DNA of 64,000 nucleotides from Variovorax paradoxus NBRC 15149 (GCF_001591365.1 NZ_BCUT01000001.1:2356001-2420000), one strand, 5' to 3'; positions 17,571-26,700 are shown, counted from the stretch's first letter. Notes: generated from the sequence alone by a model not told the origin. Made by a program: numbers and translations.

Positions 17571-20500
17571 TTGTTCTTCGCGGCCAAGCACTTCGACCCC
17601 CAGCTGGGCATCGACGCCCACACCTACCTGGCGCCGCCCGGCGTATGGCCCACGCTGCACATCGGCATCGTGATGGACCCGTTCGACTACCTGCCGACCA
17701 TCCAGGTCTCGCCCGACAACCCGATCGTGAAGGGCATGGCAGCCGTGGACGGTGCCATGCAGGCGGGCCTGGACACCATCGGCCAAGGCACCGCAGCGCC
17801 CGAGGTGCCGGCACCGCCGGGCGCGCCGGCCGGCGGCGGCGAGATGCCCGCGAGCATTCCCTTCCCGCTCGGCGCCACCGTCGAGGTGGCGGGGGTGCGC
17901 CGGGCCAACGCCGGCACGGGCGGCGTGGACTTCCACGTCCTCGTCGGCGCCCCCATGCCGGTGATCAAGGCGCCCGGCGGCCCCCAGTTCGAGGACGAGC
18001 TTTTCATGGGCAGCCGCATCGTGCTGGCCGATGGCGAACCCTTCTCGCGCATCGGCGTGCCGGTGCTGGCCTGCAACATCGTGGGCCTGGTGCCGCCGTT
18101 CCGAAAGAAGAAGGCAGTCAAGCCGCTGCGGCTGAGCCTGATGCTGCCGACCACCTTCAACGTCGCCATCCCGCCGCAGGTGTTCGTGGGCGGGCCGCCG
18201 ACCATCTCGTGGGGCGCGATGGTCCAGCGCGGGCTGTTCAAGGCGCTGGGCCGGGCCTACACCCGCATCGCGCGGCGCGTGTTCAAGAACATGCCGCCGG
18301 GCTTCCTCAAGTGCCAGGTGCTGCGTGCCGAGCCGGTGGACATCCGCGATGGCAGCGTCTCGGTGACGCACGAGGACTTCAGCATTCCGGGCCGGCTTCC
18401 GCTGAGCTGGACGCGCGTCTATGCATCGCGCGACCACGCCCTGCCCGGCCATTGCGGCCACGGCTGGCAGACCCCGGCGGATGTGCGCCTGATGGCGGAA
18501 GCCGACGGCCTGCTCAGCCTGCAGGGGCCGGAAGAATTCGCGCTGTTCCCTGCGCTGCCGCAGGCCGAAGGACAGCAGGTGCTCGACGTGGTGGACGGTG
18601 CGCGGCTGATGCGCCAGGGCACGGCGCTCGTGGTGCGCTTCAAGAGCGGCCTGCGCTACCACTTCGAAGATGCGCTGTCGCCCGAGGGAGCACTGCAGGC
18701 CGCGCCCCTGCCCATCGCGCGCATCGAGGATGCCTGCGGCAACCACTGGCGCTTCGTGCGGCGGGGCCGCGACCTGGTGCGCATCGCCGAAAGCGGCGTG
18801 GACGGCCTGCCGGGCCGCAGCATCGAGGTGCAGTCGCGCGGCGGGTACATCGAGTCCATGGCGCTGCGCGACCCGGCCACCGGGCAGGAGCATCCGCTGG
18901 TGCGCTACCGCCATGCCGACGGCGACCTGCTGGCGGCGAGCGATGCGCTGGGTGCGGCGCGCGAGTTTGCGTACCTGCAGCACCGCATGGCGCGCCACAC
19001 GGACCGCACGGGCCTGTCGTTTCACTACGCGTACGACGAGCAGTGGCGCGTGGTGCACGCCTGGGGCGACGGCGGGCTGCACGACTACCGCTTCGCCTAC
19101 AGCGCGGCGCTGCGGCAGACCGAGGTGACCAACTCGCTGGGGCACCTCACGGTGGTCAAGTTCGACGAGGCGGGGCTGCCGTTGGCGGAGATCGATCCGC
19201 TGGATGGCGTGACCACCTTTGAGTATGACGATGTGGGGCGGACGGTGGCGGTGACTGCGCCCGGGGGGCTGCGCACAGGGTTCACCTACGATGCGCGGGG
19301 CAATCTGTTGGGCGTACGACATCCCGATGGCAGCATCGTAGGCTGCGAATACGACAGCGATGACCAGTTGCTCGCCGTCATCGATCCGCTGGGTCATCGC
19401 TGGGAGCACGCCAGCGACGCACGCGGGCTGCCATCCAGCCAGACCGATCCGCTGGGCGCCGTCACCCGCTTCGAGCATGACGACCGCGGCCAGCTGGTGC
19501 GCCATGTCAATGCGCGGGGTGCGGTCACGCAGCTGCGCTATGACCGCTATGGGCTGCCCGCCCAGATGATCGACGCCCTGACCCATGTCACCCGCTTCGA
19601 CTATGACGCACTCGGGCGGCTGCGCACGCAAGTCAACGCACTGGGGCAACGAAGCCGGTATCACTGCGACGCGAAAGGCAGGCTGCAACGCATCACGCAG
19701 CACGACGGCGCCCAACTCACCTGTGCGTACGACGCCGAGGACCGGCTGGTGCGCTATGCCGACGAGAACGGTGCAATCACCGAACTGACCTACAGCGGCA
19801 CGGGACTGATCGCCCGGCGAGTTCAACCCGATGGTCATGCCGTGCGCTACGACTACGACAGTGAAGAGCAGCTCGTCGCTGTAGTCAACCCGCGCGGCGA
19901 ACGCCATGAACTCACACGCGATCCCTTGGGCCGAATCGTCGAGGAGATCGATTACTGGGGGCAATGCCGGCGCTTCCACTACGACGCCAGCGGACGGCTC
20001 CTGCGCAGCATCGATCCAATGGGCCGCACGATCAGCTTCCATACTGACGCCATGGGTCGCATCACGCATAAGACCTGGCCCGAAATCTCGGGAGGCGCGC
20101 CGGCCGGTGCGGAAGATTTCAGGTACGACGCAGCGGGCCGGCTCGTCGAGGCTCGCAACGCCCACAGCCATTTCAAACATCGCTTCGACGCGCTCGGTCA
20201 TCTGGTCGAGGAACAGCAGGGCAGCTTCCGGATCGAACGCGCCTACGACGCGGCCGGAAACTCCGTCGAGCGCAAGACCAGCGCGGGCAACCGGGTGGCC
20301 GTGCGCTACGACCTGCTCAATCGACCCGCAGAGATCGCCATCAACGATGAGCCCCCGATCACCATCGAACGCAACGCCTTGGGGCAAGCGACGGCGGAGC
20401 ATCTGAGCGAGCACGTGGTTCGCACGCTGCGCTACAACGACCAGGGCTTGGTCGCTGCACAAGCCGTCGCAAAGGACGGCGCGCCACTATTCGACACGCG

Positions 20501-21875
20501 CTTCGACTACGACGCCGCCGGCAATCTGACGCGACGCACGGACAGCCAACAAGGCAACGACCTCTACACCCACGATCCGATGGGGCGCATCCTGTCCCAC
20601 GTCGATCCCATGGGTCGCGTCAGGCACTACCTGAGCGACCCTGCGGGCGATCGGCTCAGGACAAACGTGCGAATCGTCGCGATGGCGCAGACCGCAAGCG
20701 GCCAACAGCAACCCGAGCACTGGACACGTGAGGGTGAGCACGAGGGATGGCACTACGTGTTCGACCGCGCCGGCAACCTCACAAGCCGCACACAGACGCG
20801 CGCACCCAACCAGCCTGCCCTGCACCTGGCATGGGATACCAATCAGCGGCTGACCCAGAGCCGATGGGAGCGCGGCCCGCACCATGGAGAAGTGACCACC
20901 TACGGTTATGACCCCTTGGGCCGCCGCGTCTTCAAACGCAACACCACGCATACGACCTGGTTCTTCTGGGACGGGGATGCGCTGCTCGGTGAGGCTTGCC
21001 AGGAAAACGCCCTGGTGCCGAAGACGAAAAAATCCCCGGTGACGAGCTTGCTGGAACGACGCAAGCAAGAGGACGCGCTCAGACAGCTGCATGCGAAGAC
21101 GCGCGAATTCGTCCTCAAGCCCGGCACCTTCGAGCCACTGGCGTTGATAGACAAGGAGATGCCGCCGTCCAGCGTGGACACCTCCGAGGACACCGCACGG
21201 GTTCTTCACTATCACAACGATCCCGATGGCCGTCCCTTGCGCATGACAACCCGTGACGGCCAGATCGTGTGGGCCGTTCGCTACGACGTCTGGGGCGGCA
21301 TCGCACGCAAGGATTGCGAACTTCTTGCACAGCCGATCAGATGCCAGGGGCAACAGGAAGACGCCGAGACGGGCCTCTTCTACAACAGGCATCGGTACTT
21401 CGACCCCATCATCGGCGCCTATGTTTCAGCAGATCCCATCGGGCTGCGGGGTGGCGTGAATCCCTACGCCTACGGCTGCAGCAATCCTTACTTCTGGATC
21501 GATCCGCTGGGACTCGCAGCCAGTTGCGAAAGGCATTTGAGGAGCATTGACGAACAGCTTCAGCAGGGCCGGCGTGCGCGAATCGATGTGGCGTCCAAGG
21601 ACGATGCGATCGAGCTGCTCCTCGCCTACACCACAGGACCGGCCGGCCGCCGGGGCGCGTTCCGGAACACCACGGATCAACCACTGCCCGAAGGAAAGAA
21701 GTCCGAGTCGGGCTCGGACTGGCTGCCGGGCGGACGCGGCGCCTATCAGCGCGAAGGCACCTACCACTGGGATGCAGCGGACCCGAATGCCAAGGCAGGA
21801 GACCATGCCCTCGAAGGCAATCACTTGCAGATTCACAACTTCGACGGGAAGATCATCCGGATCTTTTTTCCCTGA
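17571..21875 (+). CDS. RHS-repeat T6SS effector with PAAR-like N-terminus
   Basis: 1434 residues. TTG start with GGAGAG eight bases upstream. Residues ~1-250 are PAAR-like, with FFAAKHFDPQLGIDAHTYL, FMGSRIVLADGEPFSRIGVPVL and VFVGGPPTISWG, which would cap the VgrG spike. A DUF6531-type segment follows (EPVDIRDGSVSVTHEDF, LPLSWTRVYASRD). Many YD repeats (YDxxGR...) span ~430-1120 and should form the RHS cocoon. The RHS-associated core (QQEDAETGLFYNRHRYFDP, AYVSADPIGL, GGVNPYAYGCSNP) ends at DPLGL (residues 1311-1315), the self-cleavage point in this family. The last 119 residues are a variable toxin tip that I do not recognise; it contains YHWD, NHLQIH and IIRIFF. Codon use becomes less G/C-biased from about 19.2 kb, consistent with tip exchange. 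Confidence 0.92.
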   Translation: MFFAAKHFDPQLGIDAHTYLAPPGVWPTLHIGIVMDPFDYLPTIQVSPDNPIVKGMAAVDGAMQAGLDTIGQGTAAPEVPAPPGAPAGGGEMPASIPFPLGATVEVAGVRRANAGTGGVDFHVLVGAPMPVIKAPGGPQFEDELFMGSRIVLADGEPFSRIGVPVLACNIVGLVPPFRKKKAVKPLRLSLMLPTTFNVAIPPQVFVGGPPTISWGAMVQRGLFKALGRAYTRIARRVFKNMPPGFLKCQVLRAEPVDIRDGSVSVTHEDFSIPGRLPLSWTRVYASRDHALPGHCGHGWQTPADVRLMAEADGLLSLQGPEEFALFPALPQAEGQQVLDVVDGARLMRQGTALVVRFKSGLRYHFEDALSPEGALQAAPLPIARIEDACGNHWRFVRRGRDLVRIAESGVDGLPGRSIEVQSRGGYIESMALRDPATGQEHPLVRYRHADGDLLAASDALGAAREFAYLQHRMARHTDRTGLSFHYAYDEQWRVVHAWGDGGLHDYRFAYSAALRQTEVTNSLGHLTVVKFDEAGLPLAEIDPLDGVTTFEYDDVGRTVAVTAPGGLRTGFTYDARGNLLGVRHPDGSIVGCEYDSDDQLLAVIDPLGHRWEHASDARGLPSSQTDPLGAVTRFEHDDRGQLVRHVNARGAVTQLRYDRYGLPAQMIDALTHVTRFDYDALGRLRTQVNALGQRSRYHCDAKGRLQRITQHDGAQLTCAYDAEDRLVRYADENGAITELTYSGTGLIARRVQPDGHAVRYDYDSEEQLVAVVNPRGERHELTRDPLGRIVEEIDYWGQCRRFHYDASGRLLRSIDPMGRTISFHTDAMGRITHKTWPEISGGAPAGAEDFRYDAAGRLVEARNAHSHFKHRFDALGHLVEEQQGSFRIERAYDAAGNSVERKTSAGNRVAVRYDLLNRPAEIAINDEPPITIERNALGQATAEHLSEHVVRTLRYNDQGLVAAQAVAKDGAPLFDTRFDYDAAGNLTRRTDSQQGNDLYTHDPMGRILSHVDPMGRVRHYLSDPAGDRLRTNVRIVAMAQTASGQQQPEHWTREGEHEGWHYVFDRAGNLTSRTQTRAPNQPALHLAWDTNQRLTQSRWERGPHHGEVTTYGYDPLGRRVFKRNTTHTTWFFWDGDALLGEACQENALVPKTKKSPVTSLLERRKQEDALRQLHAKTREFVLKPGTFEPLALIDKEMPPSSVDTSEDTARVLHYHNDPDGRPLRMTTRDGQIVWAVRYDVWGGIARKDCELLAQPIRCQGQQEDAETGLFYNRHRYFDPIIGAYVSADPIGLRGGVNPYAYGCSNPYFWIDPLGLAASCERHLRSIDEQLQQGRRARIDVASKDDAIELLLAYTTGPAGRRGAFRNTTDQPLPEGKKSESGSDWLPGGRGAYQREGTYHWDAADPNAKAGDHALEGNHLQIHNFDGKIIRIFFP

Positions 21876-21899
21876 GCCGAAACACTGCTCTACCTACCT

Positions 21900-22334
21900 A
21901 TGGCGAACATCGCGCAAACACACCGCCCGTTTCCGGCATCCATGGAAGCAGACCCGGACGGCGCCTTCTTCGAGCGGAGTCTCGACGGCGGTGCAACCTC
22001 CTTCTATCTGATCATTCGTCCCAGACCCTATCTGACGGCCAGAGACCGGGAACTGATCGATCAGGGAATTTTTTCGCTGGAAGAGCTGCATCCGGAGGTA
22101 CTCAGGCTCGGTAGGACGCCCTCCCCCCAAACACCCTGGCTGTACGAAGTGGAGTCGTTCAAGGTCGGTCGGGAGCATCACGACGATCAAGAGGTCTTCA
22201 ACGACCACGCGACGGACTACAGATCCGAGGTATTCGACAACCTGTCGACACTGCTCGAGCACTGCCAAAAGGAATTCGGTGTTGCAGCGTCGGATTTCAG
22301 GAAGCGCGACGCCACGCACTATCCCAAGTTCTGA
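21900..22334 (+). CDS. candidate immunity protein for the RHS toxin
   Basis: 144 residues, no signal peptide, acidic, begins 24 bp after the RHS stop on the same strand. I do not recognise the family. Small, acidic cytosolic proteins in this position are nearly always the cognate immunity factor that blocks the RHS C-terminal toxin. Base composition is visibly less G/C-rich than the neighbours, matching the toxin tip, so the pair probably moved together. It contains PWLYEVESFKVGREHHDD and a C-terminal RKRDATHYPKF. Immunity role is inference from synteny, not from sequence similarity. Confidence 0.7.
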   Translation: MANIAQTHRPFPASMEADPDGAFFERSLDGGATSFYLIIRPRPYLTARDRELIDQGIFSLEELHPEVLRLGRTPSPQTPWLYEVESFKVGREHHDDQEVFNDHATDYRSEVFDNLSTLLEHCQKEFGVAASDFRKRDATHYPKF

Positions 22335-22378
22335 GTGAACTGGACACGGTGATCGCGGCGTCCCCGATTACGCCTTTC

Positions 22379-22417
22379 AGAACACCGCGCGTTCTGGGCC
22401 CTCAGCGCCGCGCTGAG
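22379..22417. other. two short intergenic hairpins
   Basis: Between the immunity gene and hpaR are CAGAAC-ACCGCGC-GTTCTG and CTCAGCG-CCG-CGCTGAG in tandem. There is no T tract after either, so a canonical rho-independent terminator is not supported, but they may still end transcription of the RHS island or stabilise its 3' end. Confidence 0.35.
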
Positions 22418-22480
22418 CAGCGCCCCTTCGCCTGACACGGGTTTTCCCGATTGCGCCCTGGCCCTCTCACGCCCGATCAT

Positions 22481-22492
22481 TTAACATGTTAA
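22481..22492. promoter_or_regulatory. probable HpaR operator (palindrome)
   Basis: TTAACATGTTAA, an exact 12-bp palindrome in an AT-rich patch that stands out in this GC-rich DNA. It ends 22 bp before the hpaR start codon. MarR-family repressors bind such palindromes at their own promoters, so this is the likely autoregulatory and operon-controlling site. Confidence 0.65.
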
Positions 22493-22514
22493 CTAATTCG
22501 TCGAAACTAGAAAC

Positions 22515-22949
22515 GTGGCCAGCACCTTCACCCACCGCAACCTCCCGCGCCTGCTGCTGCAGGCGCGCGAAGCCGTCATGGCCCACACGCGGCCCAGCCT
22601 GCGCGAGCATGCGCTGTCCGACCAGCAGTGGCGCGTGCTGCGGGTGCTCGGCGAGCACGGCGCGGTGGAAACCGGCCGCGTGGCGCGCGAGGCCTTCATC
22701 CTCGGCCCCAGCCTCACCGGCGTGCTCGCGCGCATGGAGCGCGACGACCTCATCACCCGCAGCCGCGATCCCGAGGACCAGCGCCGCACCGTGGTCGAGG
22801 CCACGGCGCACGGGATGAAGCTGGTGAAGAAGCTGTCCTCGAGCATCGAGTCGCACTACCAATGGCTGGAGCAGTCGCTGGGCAAGACCAAGCTGACGCA
22901 GCTGTACGGACTGCTGGACGAACTGATCGCGCTGGAGCAACCCGAATGA
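22515..22949 (+). CDS. hpaR: MarR-family repressor HpaR of homoprotocatechuate genes
   Basis: 144-residue winged-helix regulator. THRNLPRLLLQAREAVM and LREHALSDQQWRVLRVL match the HpaR/HpcR subgroup; the recognition-helix region (ILGPSLTGVLARMERDDLITRSRDPEDQRR) shows the MarR D-x-R-D/E-R-R type wing. HpaR represses meta-cleavage genes and is released by 4-hydroxyphenylacetate or 3,4-dihydroxyphenylacetate. GTG start at 22515; an upstream ATG at 22486 is in another frame. Its TGA overlaps the start of hpaG1 (ATGA), so repressor and pathway genes are translationally linked, unlike the divergent hpaR of E. coli. The palindromic site at 22481-22492 is the probable operator. Confidence 0.9.
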   Translation: MASTFTHRNLPRLLLQAREAVMAHTRPSLREHALSDQQWRVLRVLGEHGAVETGRVAREAFILGPSLTGVLARMERDDLITRSRDPEDQRRTVVEATAHGMKLVKKLSSSIESHYQWLEQSLGKTKLTQLYGLLDELIALEQPE

Positions 22950-23584
22950 GCCCCTCCTCCCCTTTCCTGCCCGCCGGCACCGTGTACGGCACGCTGCTGA
23001 ACTTCCGCGCGGAAATGCAGGCGCTCGCGCCGCAGATGACCGAGCCGCCCTACAAGGCACCGCCGAAGGCGCCCGTGCTCTACGTGAAGACCGCCAACAC
23101 CTGGAGCCCGCACGGCAGCGCCATCGCGGTGCCTGCATCGGTGCCCGAGGTGGAGATCGGCGCGAGCATCGGCATGGTGATCGGCGCCGAGGGCGACGTG
23201 GAAGGCTTCGTGCTGATGAACGATCTCTCGATTCCGCATGCGAGCTTCTTCCGCCCGCCCGTGAAGTTCAAGTGCGTCGACGGTTTCCTGGGCGTCGGCC
23301 CGGCGCTGCGCGATGCGCAGGAGGTGGCCGATCCCGCGGGCTTTCGCGCCGAGGTGCGCATCAACGGCACGCTGAAGCAGTCGATCGACTTCTCGCAGCT
23401 CGTGCGGCCCGCGCAGCAGCTGCTGGCCGACGTGGGCGAATTCATGACGCTCGCGCATGGCGACGTGCTGATGCTCGGCTGCGACGCCGGCCGGCCGCTG
23501 GCGCGTGCGGGCGACCGCATCGAGATTTCCGCGCCGGGGTTCGAGAGCCTCTGCAACACGCTGGTGCAGGAGGCCGCCGCATGA
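22946..23584 (+). CDS. hpaG1: HpaG1: decarboxylase/isomerase, N-terminal-type subunit
   Basis: 212-residue member of the fumarylacetoacetate hydrolase fold. It corresponds to the first half of E. coli HpaG, which decarboxylates 5-oxo-pent-3-ene-1,2,5-tricarboxylate and isomerises the product. Visible landmarks are TVYGTLLNFRAEM, the metal-region VEIGASIGMVIG (E-x-G-A), VLMNDLSIPHASFF, KCVDGFLGVGPAL and LAHGDVLMLGCDAGRPL. Here the enzyme is split into two genes rather than fused; the start overlaps hpaR by ATGA and the stop overlaps hpaG2 by ATGA. Confidence 0.88.
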   Translation: MSPSSPFLPAGTVYGTLLNFRAEMQALAPQMTEPPYKAPPKAPVLYVKTANTWSPHGSAIAVPASVPEVEIGASIGMVIGAEGDVEGFVLMNDLSIPHASFFRPPVKFKCVDGFLGVGPALRDAQEVADPAGFRAEVRINGTLKQSIDFSQLVRPAQQLLADVGEFMTLAHGDVLMLGCDAGRPLARAGDRIEISAPGFESLCNTLVQEAAA

Positions 23585-24354
23585 AGCACGCACGCGTCAT
23601 CTTCGAAGGCCGCGAGCACACCGGCACCGCGCACGAATTCAACGGCCAGGCCGATGCCGCCGTGCGGCTGGACGACGGCCGCATCGTGCCGCAGGAACAG
23701 CTCACGTGGCTGCCGCCGCTCGCGCCCACGCCGCGGCCGCGCACCATCCTCGCGCTCGGCCTCAACTACGCCGACCACGCGAAGGAACTCGAGTTCAAGG
23801 CGCCCGAGGAACCGCTGGTGTTCGTCAAGGGCCAGAGCACGCTGATCGGCCACCGCCAGCACACGCACCGCCCGGCCGGCGTGCAGTTCATGCACTACGA
23901 ATGCGAGCTCGCCATCGTGGTCGGCAAGACCGCAAAGCGCGTAAAGCGGGCCGACGCCTACGACTTCATCGGCGGCTACACCGTGGCCAACGACTACGCG
24001 ATCCGCGACTACCTGGAGAACTGGTACCGCCCCAACCTGCGCGTGAAGAACCGCGACACCTGCACGCCGCTCGGCCCGTGGTTCGTCGATGCGGCCGACG
24101 TGCCCGACCCCATGGCGCTCGCATTGAAGACCACGGTGAACGGCACCGTCACGCAGCAGGGCAGCACGCGCGACATGATCTTCGACGCGCCCTTCCTCAT
24201 CGAGTATTTCAGCCGCTTCATGACGCTCTCGCCCGGCGACCTGATCCTCACGGGCACGCCCGACGGCGTGGTCGATTGCAGGCCGGGCGACGTGGTCGTG
24301 ACGGAGATCGAGCGCATCGGCGCGCTGGTCAACACCATCCAAGGAAAAACATGA
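23581..24354 (+). CDS. hpaG2: HpaG2: decarboxylase/isomerase, C-terminal-type subunit
   Basis: 257-residue fumarylacetoacetate hydrolase-fold protein, matching the second half of E. coli HpaG. The catalytic metal site is visible in MHYECELAIVVGKTAKRV (E-x-E ligands), followed by the conserved GGYTVANDYAIRD and GDLILTGTPDGV. Together with HpaG1 it would convert 5-oxo-pent-3-ene-1,2,5-tricarboxylate to 2-oxo-hept-3-ene-1,7-dioate. Both neighbours overlap by ATGA (hpaG1 before, hpaE after), so stoichiometric translation is expected. Confidence 0.92.
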   Translation: MKHARVIFEGREHTGTAHEFNGQADAAVRLDDGRIVPQEQLTWLPPLAPTPRPRTILALGLNYADHAKELEFKAPEEPLVFVKGQSTLIGHRQHTHRPAGVQFMHYECELAIVVGKTAKRVKRADAYDFIGGYTVANDYAIRDYLENWYRPNLRVKNRDTCTPLGPWFVDAADVPDPMALALKTTVNGTVTQQGSTRDMIFDAPFLIEYFSRFMTLSPGDLILTGTPDGVVDCRPGDVVVTEIERIGALVNTIQGKT

Positions 24355-25811
24355 GAGTCGATCACCTGATCGCCGGCAAGGCTGTTGCCGGCAGCGAATA
24401 CTTCGAAACCGTCAACCCCGCCACGCAGGAGGTGCTGGCCGAAGTCGCCTCGGGCGGCGAAGCCGAAGTGAACGCGGCCGTGGCTGCGGCGAAGGAGGCG
24501 TTCCCCAAGTGGGCCGGCCTGCCCGCGCCCGAGCGCGCCAAGCTCGTCCGCAAGCTCGGCGACCTGATCGCGCAGCACGTGCCCGAGATCGCGCAGACCG
24601 AGACCAACGACTGCGGCCAGGTCATCGCGCAGACCGGCAAGCAGCTGATCCCGCGCGCGGCCGACAACTTCTACTACTTCGCCGAGATGTGCACGCGCGT
24701 CGACGGCCACACCTACCCCACGCCCACGCACCTGAACTACACGCTGTTCCACCCGGTGGGCGTGTGCGCGCTGATCAGCCCGTGGAACGTGCCCTTCATG
24801 ACCGCCACCTGGAAGGTCGCGCCCTGCCTGGCCTTCGGCAACACCGCGGTGCTGAAGATGAGCGAGCTCTCGCCGCTGACGGCTGCGCGCCTCGGTGAAC
24901 TCGCGCTCGAAGCGGGCATTCCGCCCGGCGTGCTGAACCTGGTGCACGGCTACGGCAAGGAGGCCGGCGAGCCGCTGGTGGCGCACCCCGACGTGCGCGC
25001 GATCTCGTTCACCGGCTCCACCGCCACGGGCAACCGCATCGTGAAGAGCGCGGGCCTCAAGAAATTCAGCATGGAGCTCGGCGGCAAGAGCCCGTTCGTG
25101 ATCTTCGAGGACGCCGACCTCGACCGCGCGCTCGACGCGGCCGTGTTCATGATCTTCAGCAACAACGGCGAGCGCTGCACCGCCGGCTCGCGCATCCTGG
25201 TGCAGCAGTCGATCTACGCCGACTTTGCCGCCAAATTCGCGGAGCGCGCCAGGCGCATCGCGGTGGGCGACCCGCTCGACGAGAAGACCATCGTGGGCCC
25301 GATGATTTCGCAAGCGCACCTGGCCAAGGTGCGCAGCTACATCGAGCTGGGTCCGAAGGAAGGCGCGACGCTCTTGTGCGGCGGCCTCGATGCACCGGCC
25401 AACCTGCCCGAGCGCGTTCAGCGCGGCAACTACGTGATGCCCACCGTGTTCGCCGACGTCGACAACCGCATGAAGATCGCGCAGGACGAGATCTTCGGCC
25501 CCGTCGCCTGCCTGATCCCGTTCAGGGACGAGTCGCACGCGATAGCACTCGCCAACGACATCCCATACGGCCTGTCGAGCTACGTCTGGACCGAGAATAT
25601 CGGCCGCGCCCACCGCGTGGCTGCCGCGGTGGAGGCCGGCATGTGCTTCGTCAACAGCCAGAACGTGCGAGACCTGCGCCAGCCCTTCGGCGGCACCAAG
25701 GCCTCGGGCACGGGGCGCGAAGGCGGCACCTGGAGCTACGAGGTGTTCTGCGAGCCGAAGAACGTGGCGGTGTCGATGGGCTCGCATCACATTCCGCATT
25801 GGGGAGCTTGA
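24351..25811 (+). CDS. hpaE: 5-carboxymethyl-2-hydroxymuconate semialdehyde dehydrogenase
   Basis: 486-residue NAD-dependent aldehyde dehydrogenase. Catalytic Glu242 lies in MELGGKSPF and catalytic Cys276 in NNGERCTAGSRIL; the cofactor region has SFTGSTATGN and the N-terminal LISPWNVPFM oxyanion asparagine. C-terminal region FGGTKASGTGREGGTWSYEVF is typical of HpaE. It oxidises the semialdehyde formed by HpaD ring cleavage. Translationally coupled to hpaG2, with hpaD starting 2 bp after its stop. Confidence 0.95.
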   Translation: MRVDHLIAGKAVAGSEYFETVNPATQEVLAEVASGGEAEVNAAVAAAKEAFPKWAGLPAPERAKLVRKLGDLIAQHVPEIAQTETNDCGQVIAQTGKQLIPRAADNFYYFAEMCTRVDGHTYPTPTHLNYTLFHPVGVCALISPWNVPFMTATWKVAPCLAFGNTAVLKMSELSPLTAARLGELALEAGIPPGVLNLVHGYGKEAGEPLVAHPDVRAISFTGSTATGNRIVKSAGLKKFSMELGGKSPFVIFEDADLDRALDAAVFMIFSNNGERCTAGSRILVQQSIYADFAAKFAERARRIAVGDPLDEKTIVGPMISQAHLAKVRSYIELGPKEGATLLCGGLDAPANLPERVQRGNYVMPTVFADVDNRMKIAQDEIFGPVACLIPFRDESHAIALANDIPYGLSSYVWTENIGRAHRVAAAVEAGMCFVNSQNVRDLRQPFGGTKASGTGREGGTWSYEVFCEPKNVAVSMGSHHIPHWGA

Positions 25812-25813
25812 CC

Positions 25814-26689
25814 ATGGGCACCCTCGCACTCGCCGCCAAGATCACGCATGTGCCGTCGATGTACCTCTCGGAGTTCCCGGGACCGAACTTCGGCTGCCGC
25901 GACGCGGCGATCAACGGCCACAAGGAAATCGACCGGCGCTGCCGCGCGCTGGGCGTGGACACCATCGTGGTGTTCGACGTGCACTGGCAGGTCAACAGCG
26001 AATACCACATCAACTGCGGCCCGAAGTTCGGCGGCACCTACACCAGCAACGAGCTGCCGCACTTCATCAAGAACATGCCGTACGCCTACCCGGGCAACCC
26101 GGCTCTGGGCCACCTGATTGCCGACGTGGCGAACGAAATGGGCGTGAAGAGCCGCGCGCACAGCGACACCACGCTCGAACTCGAATACGGCACGCTGGTG
26201 CCCATGCGCTACATGAACGCCGACCAGCACTACAAGGTGATCAGCATCAGCGGCTGGTGCGACTGGCACGACCTCACGGAGTCGGGCCGCTTCGGCCTGG
26301 CGGTGCGGCGCGCGATCGAGGAGCGCTACGAGGGCACGGTGGCGGTGTTCGCGAGCGGTTCGCTCTCGCACCACTTCGCGGACAACGGCCGCGCCCCCGA
26401 ATTCATGCACAAGGTCTACGATCCCTTCCTCGAGCAGGTGGACCGCCGCGTGGTCGAGCTCTGGGAGGCCGGCGACTGGAAGACCTTCGTCGGCATGCTG
26501 CCGATGTACGCCGACAAGTGCTGGGGCGAAGGCGACATGCACGACACCGCGATGCTGCTGGGCCTCCTGGGTTGGGACCGCTACGCCGCGCCGGTGGAAG
26601 TGGTCACGCCCTATTTCGGGAGCTCGGGCACGGGGCAGATCAATGCGATCTTTCCCGTGACGCCACTGCCTGCGGAAACCACCACCTGA
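25814..26689 (+). CDS. hpaD: 3,4-dihydroxyphenylacetate 2,3-dioxygenase
   Basis: 291-residue class III (LigB-type) extradiol dioxygenase. It opens the homoprotocatechuate ring between C2 and C3 using a non-haem metal (Fe2+ typical of this type). Metal-ligand candidates are His12 in AAKITHVPSMYL and the His in VVFDVHWQVNSEYH; an acidic candidate lies in SDTTLELEYGTLVPM, and the conserved SGSLSHHFADNG carries further active-site histidines. Length and the MYADKCWGEGDMHDTAMLLGLLGW segment are those of HpaD in E. coli and Pseudomonas. This is the ring-fission step of the cluster. Confidence 0.93.
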   Translation: MGTLALAAKITHVPSMYLSEFPGPNFGCRDAAINGHKEIDRRCRALGVDTIVVFDVHWQVNSEYHINCGPKFGGTYTSNELPHFIKNMPYAYPGNPALGHLIADVANEMGVKSRAHSDTTLELEYGTLVPMRYMNADQHYKVISISGWCDWHDLTESGRFGLAVRRAIEERYEGTVAVFASGSLSHHFADNGRAPEFMHKVYDPFLEQVDRRVVELWEAGDWKTFVGMLPMYADKCWGEGDMHDTAMLLGLLGWDRYAAPVEVVTPYFGSSGTGQINAIFPVTPLPAETTT

Positions 26690-26700
26690 GAAAGCACCGC

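Noticed and set aside
16782..20462. A 1200-residue open frame on the minus strand opposite the RHS-adaptor region
   Set aside because: It is a shadow of high-GC coding DNA: composition is Arg/His/Gly/Ala-rich, with no known motif, and it opposes well-recognised proteins in the plus strand.
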